64,000 nucleotides of DNA from Bacillus fungorum (GCF_002746455.1 NZ_NWUW01000005.1:248001-312000), one strand, 5' to 3'. Counted from the stretch's first letter, positions 9,458-18,872 are shown. The notes: generated by a model not told the origin, from the sequence alone. Numbers and translations: made by a program.

Positions 9458-9853
9458 ATGATCGAAGTTAAGACTTCTGAACTTAGTGATGGAGAATTTA
9501 ATAGAGGTGTATTTGCAACTCGTGATATTAAAAAAGGTGAGTTGATACACGCAGCACCAGTTATCTCTTATCCGAATGAACAGCATGAACACATTGAGAA
9601 AACATTACTTGCTGACTACGCATTTGAGTATGGGATTAATCATACAGCAATCCTTTTAGGATACGGTATGTTATTCAATCATTCATATACACCGAATGCA
9701 ACGTATGATATTGTCTTCGAGAACCATACGTTTAACTTCTTCGCTTATAAGGATATAAAAGCGGGAGAAGAAATCTTAATCAATTATAATGGTGAAGTTG
9801 ATAACGATGAACTGTTATGGTTTGATAAAGAAAAAGAAGAGAACGAAAAGTAA
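9458..9853 (+). CDS. SET-domain protein
   Basis: A 131-residue single-domain SET protein. The SET hallmarks are RGVFATRDIKKGELI near residues 14-28, GYGMLFNHSYTPNATY (the N-H-S AdoMet-binding motif) near 70-85, and FAYKDIKAGEEILINYNGE near 98-116 with the conserved Tyr. It is likely an AdoMet-dependent lysine methyltransferase; its target in bacteria is not known. I use the ATG at 9458, 8 bases after AGGTGA, not the GTG at 9449 that lies inside that site. A terminator follows. Confidence 0.88.
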   Translation: MIEVKTSELSDGEFNRGVFATRDIKKGELIHAAPVISYPNEQHEHIEKTLLADYAFEYGINHTAILLGYGMLFNHSYTPNATYDIVFENHTFNFFAYKDIKAGEEILINYNGEVDNDELLWFDKEKEENEK

Positions 9854-9874
9854 TTTAAAATAAGTAAGGAAAGG

Positions 9875-9906
9875 GATGCTTTTACATAGGTAAAAGCATC
9901 TTTTTT
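9875..9906 (+). terminator. Terminator after the SET gene
   Basis: GATGCTTTTAC pairs with GTAAAAGCATC and is followed by T6. Confidence 0.85.
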
Positions 9907-10239
9907 GTTGATGAAAACAAAAAATATTTCAAAAAAATACCACTTTATTTTCGTGTGGTATAGTAAGATACTGAAGGATAGTGTTTTGAAAAAGTAATAT
10001 ATTTTACAAATTGTTGTCTTTCTGATGACATGTCAAGTTTAGTAGCCCATTTGGGTTGCTTTATTATGCAATATATATTTTAATATGAGTGGCACCTCTT
10101 ATAAATTAAGGGGTTTATAGGTGTCTCGAATTGATTTTGGGTACACTGTATCCACCACTTTAGGTTCGTTCATGTATGTGGGGATATTATGGGCCCGTAT
10201 AACGGGATAAAAAGAATATAGAAATAGAGGAATCGTAAA
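9907..10239. other. Intergenic stretch before murB
   Basis: About 330 bp without a gene. It holds a hairpin AGTAGCCCA / GGGTTGCT near 10039-10058 with a weak T-run, and a longer imperfect inverted repeat at 10091-10125 (GGCACCT...ATAAA / TTTAT-AGGTGTC). No known riboswitch class fits. The second hairpin could be a murB leader structure. Confidence 0.4.
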
Positions 10240-11157
10240 ATGAATATGCAAGAGGTTTATGAATATTTAAGTACGGTATTGCCTGAAGGTCATGTGAAAC
10301 AAGATGAAATGTTAAAGAATCATACGCATATTAAAGTTGGTGGAAAAGCAGATGTGTTCGTTGCACCGACAAATTATGATGAAATTCAAGAAGTTATTAA
10401 ATATGCTAACGAATATAATATTCCAGTTACGTTTTTAGGAAATGGATCGAATGTCATTATTAAAGATGGTGGAATTCGCGGGATTACAGTAAGTTTAATT
10501 CACATTACAGGTGTTACTGTAACAGGAACGACGATTGTAGCACAGTGCGGTGCTGCAATTATTGACGTATCACGTATTGCGTTAGACCATAACTTAACGG
10601 GTCTTGAGTTTGCTTGCGGTATTCCAGGTTCAGTTGGCGGAGCATTATATATGAATGCAGGTGCATACGGCGGTGAAATTTCGTTTGTATTAACAGAAGC
10701 TGTCGTAATGACAGGTGATGGAGAGCTACGTACTTTGACGAAAGAAGCATTTGAATTTGGATATCGTAAGAGTGTATTTGCGAACAACCATTATATTATT
10801 CTTGAAGCGAGATTTGAACTTGAAGAAGGTGTACGTGAAGAAATTAAAGCAAAAATGGATGATTTAACGTTTAAACGTGAGTCAAAACAGCCTCTAGAAT
10901 ATCCTTCATGTGGTAGCGTATTTAAACGCCCACCAAATAACTTTGCTGGTAAATTGATTCAAGAATCAGGACTACAAGGTAAGCGGATTGGCGGAGTGGA
11001 AGTTTCTCTAAAACACGCTGGATTTATGGTGAATGTTGATAATGGAACAGCACAAGATTATATCGATTTAATTCACTTCGTACAAAAGACAGTTGAAGAG
11101 AAATTTGGCGTGAAGTTAGAGCGCGAAGTAAGGATTATTGGAGAAGATAAAGAATAA
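10240..11157 (+). CDS. murB: UDP-N-acetylenolpyruvoylglucosamine reductase MurB
   Basis: The 305-residue FAD enzyme reduces UDP-GlcNAc-enolpyruvate to UDP-MurNAc with NADPH in cytosolic peptidoglycan precursor synthesis. It shows [12 protein letters not shown] (FAD domain) near residue 27, [14 protein letters not shown] near 65, [23 protein letters not shown] near 125-147, and [11 protein letters not shown] near 222-232 with the catalytic Ser; the C-terminal EREVRIIG carries the catalytic Glu. It fits the shorter type II MurB. B. cereus strains carry two murB genes; this one lies away from the division cluster. GAGGAATC precedes the ATG. Confidence 0.96.
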   Translation: MNMQEVYEYLSTVLPEGHVKQDEMLKNHTHIKVGGKADVFVAPTNYDEIQEVIKYANEYNIPVTFLGNGSNVIIKDGGIRGITVSLIHITGVTVTGTTIVAQCGAAIIDVSRIALDHNLTGLEFACGIPGSVGGALYMNAGAYGGEISFVLTEAVVMTGDGELRTLTKEAFEFGYRKSVFANNHYIILEARFELEEGVREEIKAKMDDLTFKRESKQPLEYPSCGSVFKRPPNNFAGKLIQESGLQGKRIGGVEVSLKHAGFMVNVDNGTAQDYIDLIHFVQKTVEEKFGVKLEREVRIIGEDKE

Positions 11158-11206
11158 AACATACGTATGAAATTGCGAATTATTTTAAAATAATATTTTG
11201 GTATTG

Positions 11207-11235
11207 TTGACAATTTGTTTTCAATTCAATATAAT
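11207..11235 (+). promoter_or_regulatory. SigmaA promoter of the tyrS T-box leader
   Basis: TTGACA at 11207-11212 and TATAAT at 11230-11235 are separated by exactly 17 bp. The T-box leader begins just downstream. Confidence 0.8.
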
Positions 11236-11257
11236 GGCTAATAATTTAACAAATAAC

Positions 11258-11492
11258 ATACGTTGAAAGAGCCCAGTAGCAGTTTGTCACTGTTAACGAG
11301 AGAGCTAGGGGATGCTGGAACCTAGCACAAACAAACTTGTGAATTACACTCTGGAGTATCTTAGGTAATGCTAAGCGGATTGGCAATCGATATTATTGCT
11401 AAGAGTGGTATGAGTGGCTATGCTATTTATACAAACTGGGTGGTAACACGGTGAATAATCGTCCCTATGTCATAGACATAGGGATTTTTTGT
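11258..11492 (+). ncRNA. T-box leader of tyrS (tyrosine)
   Basis: The leader has an early AGAGAGCTAGGG-type stem I, a specifier loop GAATTACACTC with the Tyr codon TAC, and the T-box GGGTGGTAACACGG. Its TGGT pairs with the ACCA end of tRNA-Tyr. A terminator follows (CCCTATGTC / GACATAGGG, then TTTTTT). Uncharged tRNA-Tyr should favour the antiterminator and allow tyrS transcription. Confidence 0.93.
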
Positions 11493-11520
11493 TTTTTTAA
11501 AATAAAGGGGATGACAAAAG

Positions 11521-12783
11521 GTGAACATTATTGATGAATTAGAATGGCGCGGTGCCGTTAATCAACAGACTGACGAAGAAGGTTTACGTAAGCTAGTAGA
11601 AGAGAAAAAGATTTCACTTTACTGCGGAGTGGATCCGACTGGTGATAGTATGCATATCGGGCATTTGATTCCATTTATGATGATGAAGAGGTTCCAGTTA
11701 GCCGGCCATCATCCAGTTATTTTAATTGGCGGAGCAACAGGAACAATTGGTGATCCGAGTGGACGTCAATCAGAACGCCAACTTCAAACGTTAGAAGTAG
11801 TTCAGCATAATGTAGATGCGTTAACAGCACAAATGAAAAAGCTATTTGATTTTGGCGGAAATAGCGAAGTGAAGATGGTAAATAACTACGACTGGACACA
11901 TGAAATAAATATTATTGAGTTTTTACGTGATTACGGGAAAAATTTTAGCATTAATAGCATGTTAGCAAAGGACATCGTAGCAAGTCGTTTAGATACAGGA
12001 ATCTCTTTCACAGAATTTACGTACCAAATCTTGCAAGCGATGGACTTCCATTATTTATACACGAAAGAAGATGTTCAACTGCAAATTGGCGGTAGTGACC
12101 AATGGGGAAATATTACGAGTGGTTTAGATTTAATTCGTAAGTTAGAAGGGCACGAAGCAAAAGTATTTGGATTGACGATTCCGTTACTATTGAAATCAGA
12201 TGGTACGAAGTTTGGTAAATCAGCAGGTGGTGCAGTTTGGCTTGATCCTGAAAAAACGACACCGTTTGAATTTTACCAGTTCTGGGTGAATACAGATGAC
12301 CGTGATGTTGTTAAATACTTGAAATACTTTACGTTCTTAACGAAAGAGCGCATCGATGAATTGGCAGTGAAGGTAGAAACAGAGCCTCATAAACGTGAAG
12401 CGCAAAAAGTATTAGCGGAAGAAATGACAAAATTCGTTCATGGAGAAGAAGCATTCCTGCAAGCTGTGAAAATTACAGCAGCGTTATTTAGCGGAGATAT
12501 TAAATCGTTAACAGCCGATGAAATTGAACAAGGCTTTAAAGAAATGCCAACATTCCAGTCTTCAAAAGAGACGAAAAATATCGTAGAATGGCTAGTTGAT
12601 TTAGGAATTGAGCCATCTAGACGACAGGCGCGTGAAGATATTAATAATGGAGCTATTTCTATGAATGGCGAAAAAGTAACGGATGTGGGTACGGATGTTA
12701 CGGTAGAGAATTCATTTGATGGACGATTTATTATTATTCGTAAAGGGAAGAAGAACTACAGCCTTGTGAAGTTAGGAGAATAG
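11521..12783 (+). CDS. tyrS: Tyrosyl-tRNA synthetase
   Basis: The 420-residue class I synthetase charges tRNA-Tyr in the cytosol. HIGH is at residues 45-48 and KFGKS at residues 230-234. The Tyr-binding segment YQILQAMDF is near 175 and QIGGSDQWGNI near 195. The C-terminal S4 RNA-binding domain covers about residues 350-415 (PSRRQAREDINNGAISMNG). The start is GTG at 11521 after AAAGGGGATGAC. Expression is under the T-box leader immediately upstream. Confidence 0.97.
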   Translation: MNIIDELEWRGAVNQQTDEEGLRKLVEEKKISLYCGVDPTGDSMHIGHLIPFMMMKRFQLAGHHPVILIGGATGTIGDPSGRQSERQLQTLEVVQHNVDALTAQMKKLFDFGGNSEVKMVNNYDWTHEINIIEFLRDYGKNFSINSMLAKDIVASRLDTGISFTEFTYQILQAMDFHYLYTKEDVQLQIGGSDQWGNITSGLDLIRKLEGHEAKVFGLTIPLLLKSDGTKFGKSAGGAVWLDPEKTTPFEFYQFWVNTDDRDVVKYLKYFTFLTKERIDELAVKVETEPHKREAQKVLAEEMTKFVHGEEAFLQAVKITAALFSGDIKSLTADEIEQGFKEMPTFQSSKETKNIVEWLVDLGIEPSRRQAREDINNGAISMNGEKVTDVGTDVTVENSFDGRFIIIRKGKKNYSLVKLGE

Positions 12784-12932
12784 TTTGTGTGAAAGGATGG
12801 GAGTAGGAAGAATACTTCCATTCTTTCGTATACACAATTTAGACATAAAATAATCAGTAAATTTAGATAATTAAAAGGATTATATTATTCTTCTGCCGAA
12901 TAAATAAGTTAGAGAAAATTACGGATAAAAAT

Positions 12933-12963
12933 AGCCCGAACCATGCAGGGCATGATTCGGGCT
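12933..12963 (-). terminator. Terminator after ndh
   Basis: AGCCCGAATCATGC pairs with GCATGGTTCGGGCT on the minus strand and is followed by ATTTTTATC. It lies just after the ndh stop codon at 12974. Confidence 0.8.
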
Positions 12964-12973
12964 TATATTCAGA

Positions 12974-14152
12974 TTAGTAAGCTAAGCTGAATAGACCTTT
13001 AATGTGTGATAAGTAACGAACGTTACTTGCTTCTTTCATTAATGATGCTGGTAAGCCTTTAAGTGGAGTATTGCTTGCTCCGATTGTAGCAACAGCATCT
13101 TTACGTCCTAGACTAGCAAGTGTTCCAGAGTTTACAGGTGCAAACTCTTCGAATGCTTTGCCTTCTAGTGCTGCGTATAAGTTGTATCCAATTAACTCAC
13201 CCATTTGCCAAGCGATTTGTGCAGTTGGTGGGTATGGACGTCCGTCTGGAGAGAAGACAACAGCGCTGTCTCCAGCAACGAATACGTCTTTGTGAGAAGT
13301 AGATTGTAGGTATGCATCAACTGTTGCACGTCCACGGTTAACTTCAAGACCTGATTCACCGATTAATGGGTTACCTTGTACGCCACCTGTCCAAACGAAT
13401 GTGTTAGCAACAAGTTTTTGACCGTCTTTTAAGTCGATTTCATTGCCAGCAACGTTTGTTACAGGAAGACCAGTTAAGAATGTAACACCGCGTGCTTCTA
13501 GGCTAGTAGTTGCACGTTCGATTAAGTGGTCTGGTAATACTGGAAGGATTTTTGGACCTGCTTCAACAAGAAGAAGTTTAACTTCTTTTGGATTTACGCC
13601 GTGGCTTTTTGCAAGTTTAGGCATAATGTCAGCAAGCTCACCAACTAGCTCAACGCCAGTTAATCCGCCACCACCGATTACGATTGTAGCATCAGCTTCG
13701 TTTTTCGTTTTCGCGTATTCACGAATACGGTCTTCAACGTGTTGGTAGATTTTGTTTGCATCAGCAGCAGATTTTAATACCATGCTGTTTTCTTCTAGTC
13801 CTGGAATACCGAAGTAAGCAGTTTTACTTCCTAAAGCAACTACAAGTGCATCGTAAGATAAAGTAGTGCCGCCAGCTAGTTTGATTTCTTTGCTATCAAC
13901 TGAGAATGACTCAACTGTTGCAATTTTAAGATCGATGTCTTTACCTTTGAAAAGCTTTGTAAGTGGCATTGCAATTGCTTGCTCAGACACGTTACCAGCT
14001 GCAAGGCGGTGTAATTCAGTGATGATTTGGTGTGTTGGGTATTGATTAATCACTGTAACTTGTGCTTCTGATTTGCTGTAATATTTACGTACGTTTAAAG
14101 CGGCAAGAAGACCGCCATAACCAGCGCCTAAGATGACAATTTGTTTTGACAT
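12974..14152 (-). CDS. ndh: Type II NADH dehydrogenase (NDH-2, YjlD-like)
   Basis: The 392-residue membrane-associated flavoprotein passes electrons from NADH to menaquinone without pumping protons. It has an N-terminal FAD motif VILGAGYGGLLAALN near residues 6-20, a second dinucleotide motif IVIGGGGLTGVELVGEL near 160-176, and DVFVAGDSA near 290 with the following PPTAQIAWQMG quinone-site segment. It lies 45 bp after a DUF1641 gene, as in the B. subtilis yjlC-ndh operon, so co-expression is likely. A terminator follows at 12933. Confidence 0.93.
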   Translation of the reverse strand: MSKQIVILGAGYGGLLAALNVRKYYSKSEAQVTVINQYPTHQIITELHRLAAGNVSEQAIAMPLTKLFKGKDIDLKIATVESFSVDSKEIKLAGGTTLSYDALVVALGSKTAYFGIPGLEENSMVLKSAADANKIYQHVEDRIREYAKTKNEADATIVIGGGGLTGVELVGELADIMPKLAKSHGVNPKEVKLLLVEAGPKILPVLPDHLIERATTSLEARGVTFLTGLPVTNVAGNEIDLKDGQKLVANTFVWTGGVQGNPLIGESGLEVNRGRATVDAYLQSTSHKDVFVAGDSAVVFSPDGRPYPPTAQIAWQMGELIGYNLYAALEGKAFEEFAPVNSGTLASLGRKDAVATIGASNTPLKGLPASLMKEASNVRYLSHIKGLFSLAY

Positions 14153-14196
14153 AGTATGATATCCCCCGTCTTTACTAATTGTTGTTATAAGTTAAA

Positions 14197-14637
14197 TTAT
14201 TTATTGTTACGTTCTGCACTAATTTGAAGATATGCGTTCACAAAGCGGAACATTTTTTGTGCTTGTGGATCTTTTAGTAATTTTAACAGACCGAATAGGC
14301 CGATAACTTCGTTGCTTTCGTCAGCACGATCTTTCGCTTCGATTGCAGTAGCAGCCATGCTTTTCACTGTATCTTTTACAGGTTCTACAAGCTCTGTAAT
14401 TGCACCAACAGTGTCGCTTTTTAATACTTCATCAGTAGCAACAGTTTGAGCGAAGTCATAAGACTTAGTTAAAATGTTAACAAGCTCAGTTAATTTTGGA
14501 AGCTGTTCTACTAGTGTTGTTAATGATTCTTGTACCTCAGGTTTTAACAACTGATCAAGTACATCAAGTTGTCCTTGGCTAGCAGAAATTTGTACAGTTT
14601 CTTGTTCTGGCTTTGTTTGAGTCATAGTTTCTGGCAT
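14197..14637 (-). CDS. DUF1641 protein (YjlC-like)
   Basis: A 146-residue, mostly helical cytosolic protein with the DUF1641 pattern VIGLFGLLKLLKDPQAQKMFRFVNAYLQ near its C-terminus. It has no known catalytic motif. It is co-oriented with ndh and matches B. subtilis yjlC in gene order. I use the ATG at 14637, 9 bases after AAGGAG; a TTG two codons earlier is too close to that site. The function is unknown, but it is likely linked to NADH oxidation. Confidence 0.85.
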   Translation of the reverse strand: MPETMTQTKPEQETVQISASQGQLDVLDQLLKPEVQESLTTLVEQLPKLTELVNILTKSYDFAQTVATDEVLKSDTVGAITELVEPVKDTVKSMAATAIEAKDRADESNEVIGLFGLLKLLKDPQAQKMFRFVNAYLQISAERNNK

Positions 14638-14696
14638 CTCCAATTCTCCTTTACGATAGCAATACTCTTATTTTTGATAGGTAAGATAGTAAACGC

Positions 14697-14724
14697 TTGC
14701 GAAACATTATACAAAGTTTCACAA
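14697..14724 (-). promoter_or_regulatory. Promoter with Rex-like inverted repeat
   Basis: On the minus strand TTGTGAAAC and GTTTCGCAA form an inverted repeat flanking a TATAAT -10. The half-site TTGTGAAA matches the Rex (NADH/NAD sensor) motif, and B. subtilis ndh is known to be Rex-controlled. The 10-bp spacer is longer than in standard Rex sites, so this is tentative. Confidence 0.45.
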
Positions 14725-14863
14725 AGCACAATAAAATGCCTTTAAATTTATGTCAGCAAGTAAGCTGAAATCATAAATCCAAAACCATAATTTCCTACCT
14801 ATTATTTATGAACTGTCCGATATATGGCTTGTCCGCATAATGGAAAAGCTCCGTTACCGGAAA

Positions 14864-14903
14864 GTGTATATAATATATATCCTATATTATATACTATATA
14901 CAC
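14864..14903. repeat. 40-bp AT-rich near-palindrome
   Basis: GTGTATATA and its complement TATATACAC flank an almost symmetrical AT core between the DUF1641/ndh and HxlR genes. Purpose unknown. Confidence 0.5.
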
Positions 14904-15024
14904 CTATGTTAACATAAAAATGATTCCTAATTATTTGATATTGAGTGTATAACGTAGTACTGACAAGGTATGAAAGCGTATAAAATATTTTGTTGCAGCT
15001 AGAAATGTACATATATATAAAGAA

Positions 15025-15071
15025 AAAAAGGAAAAAATGAACAAATTTACGTTCGTTTTTTCCTTTTTTTC
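15025..15071 (-). terminator. Terminator after the HxlR gene
   Basis: GGAAAAAA-GAAC pairs with GTTC-TTTTTTCC across a short loop, flanked by A-rich and T-rich runs, so it can work in both directions. Confidence 0.65.
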
Positions 15072-15073
15072 TA

Positions 15074-15418
15074 TTATTCACCTTCTGTGATTAGCATTGA
15101 TGTGTTACCCTCTTTTTCAAGATGGCATTCGCCCCAAGTACAAAGAGAATCAAGAATAGATTCTAAAGACCAACCGTAGTCTGTAAGAGAATATTCTACT
15201 TTTGGTGGAACTTGATTGTATACTTTTCTTTGAATAACGCCGTCGTCTTCTAATTCACGTAATTGCTGTGTTAACATTTTTTGTGTAATACCAGGCATTA
15301 AACGTTTTAGTTCACTCGTTCTCTTTGTACCTTTCGTTAAGTGACAAAGGATAACAACCTTCCATTTGCCGCCGATAACCTCTAAAGTCGCTTCTACAGG
15401 AATATTGTATTTCTTCAT
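15074..15418 (-). CDS. HxlR-family transcriptional regulator
   Basis: The 114-residue winged-helix regulator has IGGKWKVVILCHLTKGTKRTSELKRLMPGITQKMLTQQLRELEDDG at residues about 14-58, which is typical of HxlR/YodB/HypR proteins. It contains Cys residues (near 25 and 97) that could sense thiol-reactive compounds, but no known sensing Cys position is confirmed. The ATG at 15418 follows AAAGGAGGG. It is divergent from the MFS/aldo-keto reductase operon, and the intervening DNA holds a duplicated palindromic region, so it probably controls both sides. Confidence 0.9.
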   Translation of the reverse strand: MKKYNIPVEATLEVIGGKWKVVILCHLTKGTKRTSELKRLMPGITQKMLTQQLRELEDDGVIQRKVYNQVPPKVEYSLTDYGWSLESILDSLCTWGECHLEKEGNTSMLITEGE

Positions 15419-15461
15419 ATAAAACCCTCCTTTTGTGAGTAAAGTAAGCAAAATTATACAA

Positions 15462-15664
15462 ATGTTACTTTTTAGTACCTATAGCACTTTAAAGTACGTA
15501 CTTTTTATCATGTTAAATATGTTTCATAATAGCATATGTAAGAGGCAAATGAGTAGTACGGTACTGAAAAGTGACTATGTTACTTTTTGGTGCCTATCGT
15601 ACTTTAAAGTGCGTTCTTCAAAAAAAGAGTGGAACCATTCATAATAGCATTTGTAGAGATTAAA
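15462..15664. promoter_or_regulatory. Tandemly duplicated operator region
   Basis: Bases 15462-15502 and 15577-15617 match over 41 bp with few changes, and TTCATAATAGCAT recurs at 15523 and 15638; the offset is always 115 bp. Each copy carries a palindrome around ACTTTAAAGT (GCACTTTAAAGTAC and GTACTTTAAAGTGC). Copy one adds AAAGTACGTACTTT. Copy one overlaps the HxlR promoter, and copy two lies before the MFS gene. Confidence 0.7.
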
Positions 15665-15740
15665 TATATTTTTTAGAAGATAAAAGGGCCTTTTTATCGC
15701 ACTATTATGATTGGATTTCTTGTAATAAGGAGGAATTCAA

Positions 15741-16955
15741 TTGAGTTCATATACAGTACCATCTTCGGAAGTTCAGACGAATCGAAGAAGTATGTTTGCT
15801 TTATTAGCATTAGCAATTAGTGCATTTGGAATTGGTACAACCGAGTTTATTAGTGTCGGTTTATTACCATCTATTTCAAAAGATTTAAATGTTTCGGTTA
15901 CAACAGCCGGTTTAACGGTTTCCTTATATGCGTTAGGGGCAGCGGTTGGAGCTCCTGTGTTAACAGCGTTAACGGCTAGTATGTCGAGAAAGACATTATT
16001 AATGTGGATTATGGTTATTTTTATTATTGGTAATAGCATTGCAGCAGTAGCAACAAGCTTCACTATATTAATTATCGCAAGGATTGTATCTGCATTTGCA
16101 CATGGTGTGTTTATGTCGATAGGATCTACAATTGCGGCTGCAATTGTACCAGAGAATAAACGTGCTAGCGCCATTGCAATTATGTTTACTGGATTAACAG
16201 TTGCGACTATTACAGGTGTGCCAATTGGAACGTTTATCGGTCAACAATTTGGCTGGAGAGCGTCGTTTATGGCGATTGTTGTAATTGGAATTATTGCTTT
16301 TATCGCGAATAGCATACTCGTCCCATCCAATTTTAAAAATGGTGTACCTGTATCGTTTCGTGATCAATTCAAACTAATTAAAAATGGAAGACTGTTACTC
16401 GTTTTCATTATTACTGCACTTGGATACGGCGGTACATTCGTAACATTTACGTATTTATCACCCCTATTACAAGAAGTAACAGGATTTGAAGCAAGTACCG
16501 TTACCATCATTTTATTAGTTTATGGAATTGCAATTGCGATAGGGAATATGGTCGGCGGAAAATTATCGAATCATAATCCAATTCGAGCGCTATTTTACAT
16601 GTTCTTTATCCAAGCGATTATATTATTTGTTTTAACATTTACAGCGCCATTTAAAGTAGCTGGATTAATCACAATTATTTTCATGGGACTATTCGCATTT
16701 ATGAATGTTCCGGGGCTACAAGTATATGTAGTTATATTGGCAGAGCGCTTTGTTCCAAGTGCGGTTGATGTTGCTTCAGCAATTAATATTGCCGCATTTA
16801 ACGGAGGGATCGCTTTAGGTTCTTATATAGGTGGCCTTGTAACGAATTCGTTAGGATTAATCCACACTGCTTGGGTAGGCGGTCTTATGGTAGTAGCTGC
16901 TGTTATTTTAACAGCGTGGAGTATGACATTAGAAAAAAGAGATCAGGTAAAATAA
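15741..16955 (+). CDS. MFS transporter, AraJ/drug-efflux type
   Basis: The 404-residue protein has 12 predicted helices. Helix 1 has the [15 protein letters not shown] signature of DHA1-type efflux proteins near residues 28-45, and a cytosolic loop 2-3 has a conserved basic stretch (SMSRKTLL). It is likely a proton-driven exporter; the substrate is unknown. TTG start after AAGGAGG. The aldo-keto reductase gene follows 16 bp later. The operon is divergent from the HxlR regulator, which suggests export and detoxification of reactive carbonyl or quinone compounds (inference). Confidence 0.87.
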   Translation: MSSYTVPSSEVQTNRRSMFALLALAISAFGIGTTEFISVGLLPSISKDLNVSVTTAGLTVSLYALGAAVGAPVLTALTASMSRKTLLMWIMVIFIIGNSIAAVATSFTILIIARIVSAFAHGVFMSIGSTIAAAIVPENKRASAIAIMFTGLTVATITGVPIGTFIGQQFGWRASFMAIVVIGIIAFIANSILVPSNFKNGVPVSFRDQFKLIKNGRLLLVFIITALGYGGTFVTFTYLSPLLQEVTGFEASTVTIILLVYGIAIAIGNMVGGKLSNHNPIRALFYMFFIQAIILFVLTFTAPFKVAGLITIIFMGLFAFMNVPGLQVYVVILAERFVPSAVDVASAINIAAFNGGIALGSYIGGLVTNSLGLIHTAWVGGLMVVAAVILTAWSMTLEKRDQVK

Positions 16956-16971
16956 AAGGAGAGAAAATAAA

Positions 16972-17811
16972 ATGAAAAACTTACAAAGTAAAGCAGTATT
17001 AAATAATGGTGTGGAAATGCCTTGGTTCGGTTTAGGTGTATTTAAAGTAGAAGAAGGACCAGAACTTGTAGAAGCTGTAAAAGCAGCAATTAAAGCAGGA
17101 TACCGCAGCATCGATACAGCTGCAATTTACGGAAATGAAAAAGCAGTAGGAGAAGGAATTCGTGCAGGTATCGAAGCAACTGGTATTTCAAGAGAAGATT
17201 TATTCATCACTTCAAAAGTATGGAATGCAGATCAAGGATATGAAACGACAATTGCTGCATACGAAGAGAGCTTAAAAAAATTAGAACTAGATTATTTAGA
17301 TCTATATCTTGTTCACTGGCCTGTAGAAGGGAAATATAAAGATACATGGAGAGCGTTAGAAACACTTTATAAAGAAAAGCGCGTACGTGCAATTGGTGTA
17401 AGTAACTTCCAAATCCATCACTTACAAGATGTAATGAAAGATGCAGAAATCAAGCCAATGATTAACCAAGTAGAATACCACCCTCGTTTAACACAAAAAG
17501 AATTACAAGCTTTCTGTAAAGAACAAGGTATTCAAATGGAAGCATGGTCACCACTTATGCAAGGTCAATTATTAGATAACGAAACATTACAAGCAATTGC
17601 TGAGAAACACGGTAAAACGACAGCTCAAGTTATTTTACGTTGGGATCTTCAAAATGGAGTAATCACAATTCCAAAATCAACGAAAGAACAGCGCATCGTT
17701 GCAAATGCCGATATATTTAATTTCGAATTAATGAAAGAAGATATGGAAAAAATTGATGCGTTAAATGAAAATCATCGCGTTGGTCCAGACCCTGATAACT
17801 TTGATTTCTAA
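16972..17811 (+). CDS. Aldo/keto reductase (YvgN/glyoxal reductase type)
   Basis: A 279-residue NADPH-dependent reductase of the AKR5-like group with a TIM barrel. It shows [18 protein letters not shown] near residues 43-60 (catalytic Asp and Tyr), SKVW near 80 (Lys), YLVHWP near 112 (His), and the nucleotide-binding end [10 protein letters not shown] near 236. Family members reduce glyoxal, methylglyoxal and other aldehydes. It is co-transcribed with the MFS gene and ends in a terminator at 17830. Confidence 0.92.
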   Translation: MKNLQSKAVLNNGVEMPWFGLGVFKVEEGPELVEAVKAAIKAGYRSIDTAAIYGNEKAVGEGIRAGIEATGISREDLFITSKVWNADQGYETTIAAYEESLKKLELDYLDLYLVHWPVEGKYKDTWRALETLYKEKRVRAIGVSNFQIHHLQDVMKDAEIKPMINQVEYHPRLTQKELQAFCKEQGIQMEAWSPLMQGQLLDNETLQAIAEKHGKTTAQVILRWDLQNGVITIPKSTKEQRIVANADIFNFELMKEDMEKIDALNENHRVGPDPDNFDF

Positions 17812-17829
17812 ACTTATAGTGGAGAGAAA

Positions 17830-17857
17830 GAGTGCAAACAGTTTGCACTCTTTTTTG
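17830..17857 (+). terminator. Terminator after the aldo/keto reductase operon
   Basis: GAGTGCAAAC pairs with GTTTGCACTC with a one-base loop in the simplest drawing, followed by T6. Confidence 0.8.
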
Positions 17858-17935
17858 TTTTGCTTATGCATAAAAAAAATTTCTAACTAAATAATAAACA
17901 GTAGTAAATTTGTTATTTCATAAGGGGTTGTAAAC

Positions 17936-18868
17936 ATGAATATAAAACGATTGTTCAAGCTAGTGGCCGCTTTTTTGAGTGTTTTATTTGTATTTGCGAA
18001 CTTATTATTTCCACTTCAAAAAGCATTCGCAGAAGTTATGGACCATACGAAGTATCAAATGGATTGGAGTTATAGCAAGTCCAAGAAGAAACCAATCCGA
18101 ACAGAACTTATTAAAACAGCAGATGGAAAAATTGCCTTTTGCTTAAATGTAGATTTGAAATCTCCCAGCGGTCAAGATTTACCGGAAATGGGGAAAGTGG
18201 ATATTAATGTGTACCGCGTATTACTAAATGGATATCCACAAAAGAGTCCACAAGAATTAGGTGTTTCTGATTGGAGAGATGCGCATTACGCAACGCAGCT
18301 TGCGGTGTGGAATGCGTTAAAGCAAATTGATATTAACGATTTAGAGTTCCGTAACAAAAATGTAGAAAAAGTAACGAAAGACATCGTTGCGAAGGCAAGT
18401 GCTAGTGAGGAATTGCAAGAAATTACAATGAGTGTAGTACCATCAGAAGAACAACAAGCAGTATTGAAAAATGATTTCTTTGAAACAGGTTTATATACAG
18501 TAGAAACAAACGCGAAAAGTGGAACGTATAAAGTGCAAGCAACAGGTGCTCCAGTGGGCGCGAAGTTTGTAAATGAAAAGGGCGAAGCAAAAACGGAATT
18601 CAATGTAGGAGAAAAATTCCGCATCTTAATTCCGAAACAGACACCAGCTGGTGGATTTAGCTTTAAAGTATCAGGAAAATTAACGAAGCTACAAGGGATT
18701 GCACATAAAGGTACACCAACAATTCAAAATGCAGTCGTATTACTTGAGCGCAGTGAAGAAGAAACAAGTCCGGAGTTATCAGTGAGTTGGAAAAAAGGAA
18801 ATGGTCATGATAATAATAAACCACATACTCCAAACGAACCGCATAAACCGAGTCAATATAAAAGGTAA
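17936..18868 (+). CDS. Thioester-domain (TED) surface protein without visible anchor
   Basis: A 310-residue exported protein with a signal peptide (cleavage likely after AFA, residue 32). The thioester domain has FCLN with Cys69 and YATQLAVWNAL with Gln121; in this family Cys and Gln form an internal thioester that binds host or surface amines. A beta-rich domain follows (about 170-275) and a His/Pro/Asn linker HTPNEPHKPSQ. Relatives in B. cereus usually continue into an LPxTG sorting signal; here the reading frame stops right after the linker and no sorting motif or second hydrophobic segment is present. It may be secreted or a truncated allele. Confidence 0.82.
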   Translation: MNIKRLFKLVAAFLSVLFVFANLLFPLQKAFAEVMDHTKYQMDWSYSKSKKKPIRTELIKTADGKIAFCLNVDLKSPSGQDLPEMGKVDINVYRVLLNGYPQKSPQELGVSDWRDAHYATQLAVWNALKQIDINDLEFRNKNVEKVTKDIVAKASASEELQEITMSVVPSEEQQAVLKNDFFETGLYTVETNAKSGTYKVQATGAPVGAKFVNEKGEAKTEFNVGEKFRILIPKQTPAGGFSFKVSGKLTKLQGIAHKGTPTIQNAVVLLERSEEETSPELSVSWKKGNGHDNNKPHTPNEPHKPSQYKR

Positions 18869-18872
18869 GGAT

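Noticed and set aside
10091-10125. Riboswitch before murB
   Set aside because: A single imperfect hairpin that matches no known class and has no linked terminator.
12791-12827. Hairpin after tyrS
   Set aside because: An inverted repeat is present but lacks a T-run, so a terminator call is not justified.
12974-13748. Long open frames on the plus strand across ndh
   Set aside because: They mirror the codon pattern of the ndh gene on the other strand and have no ribosome sites or family likeness.
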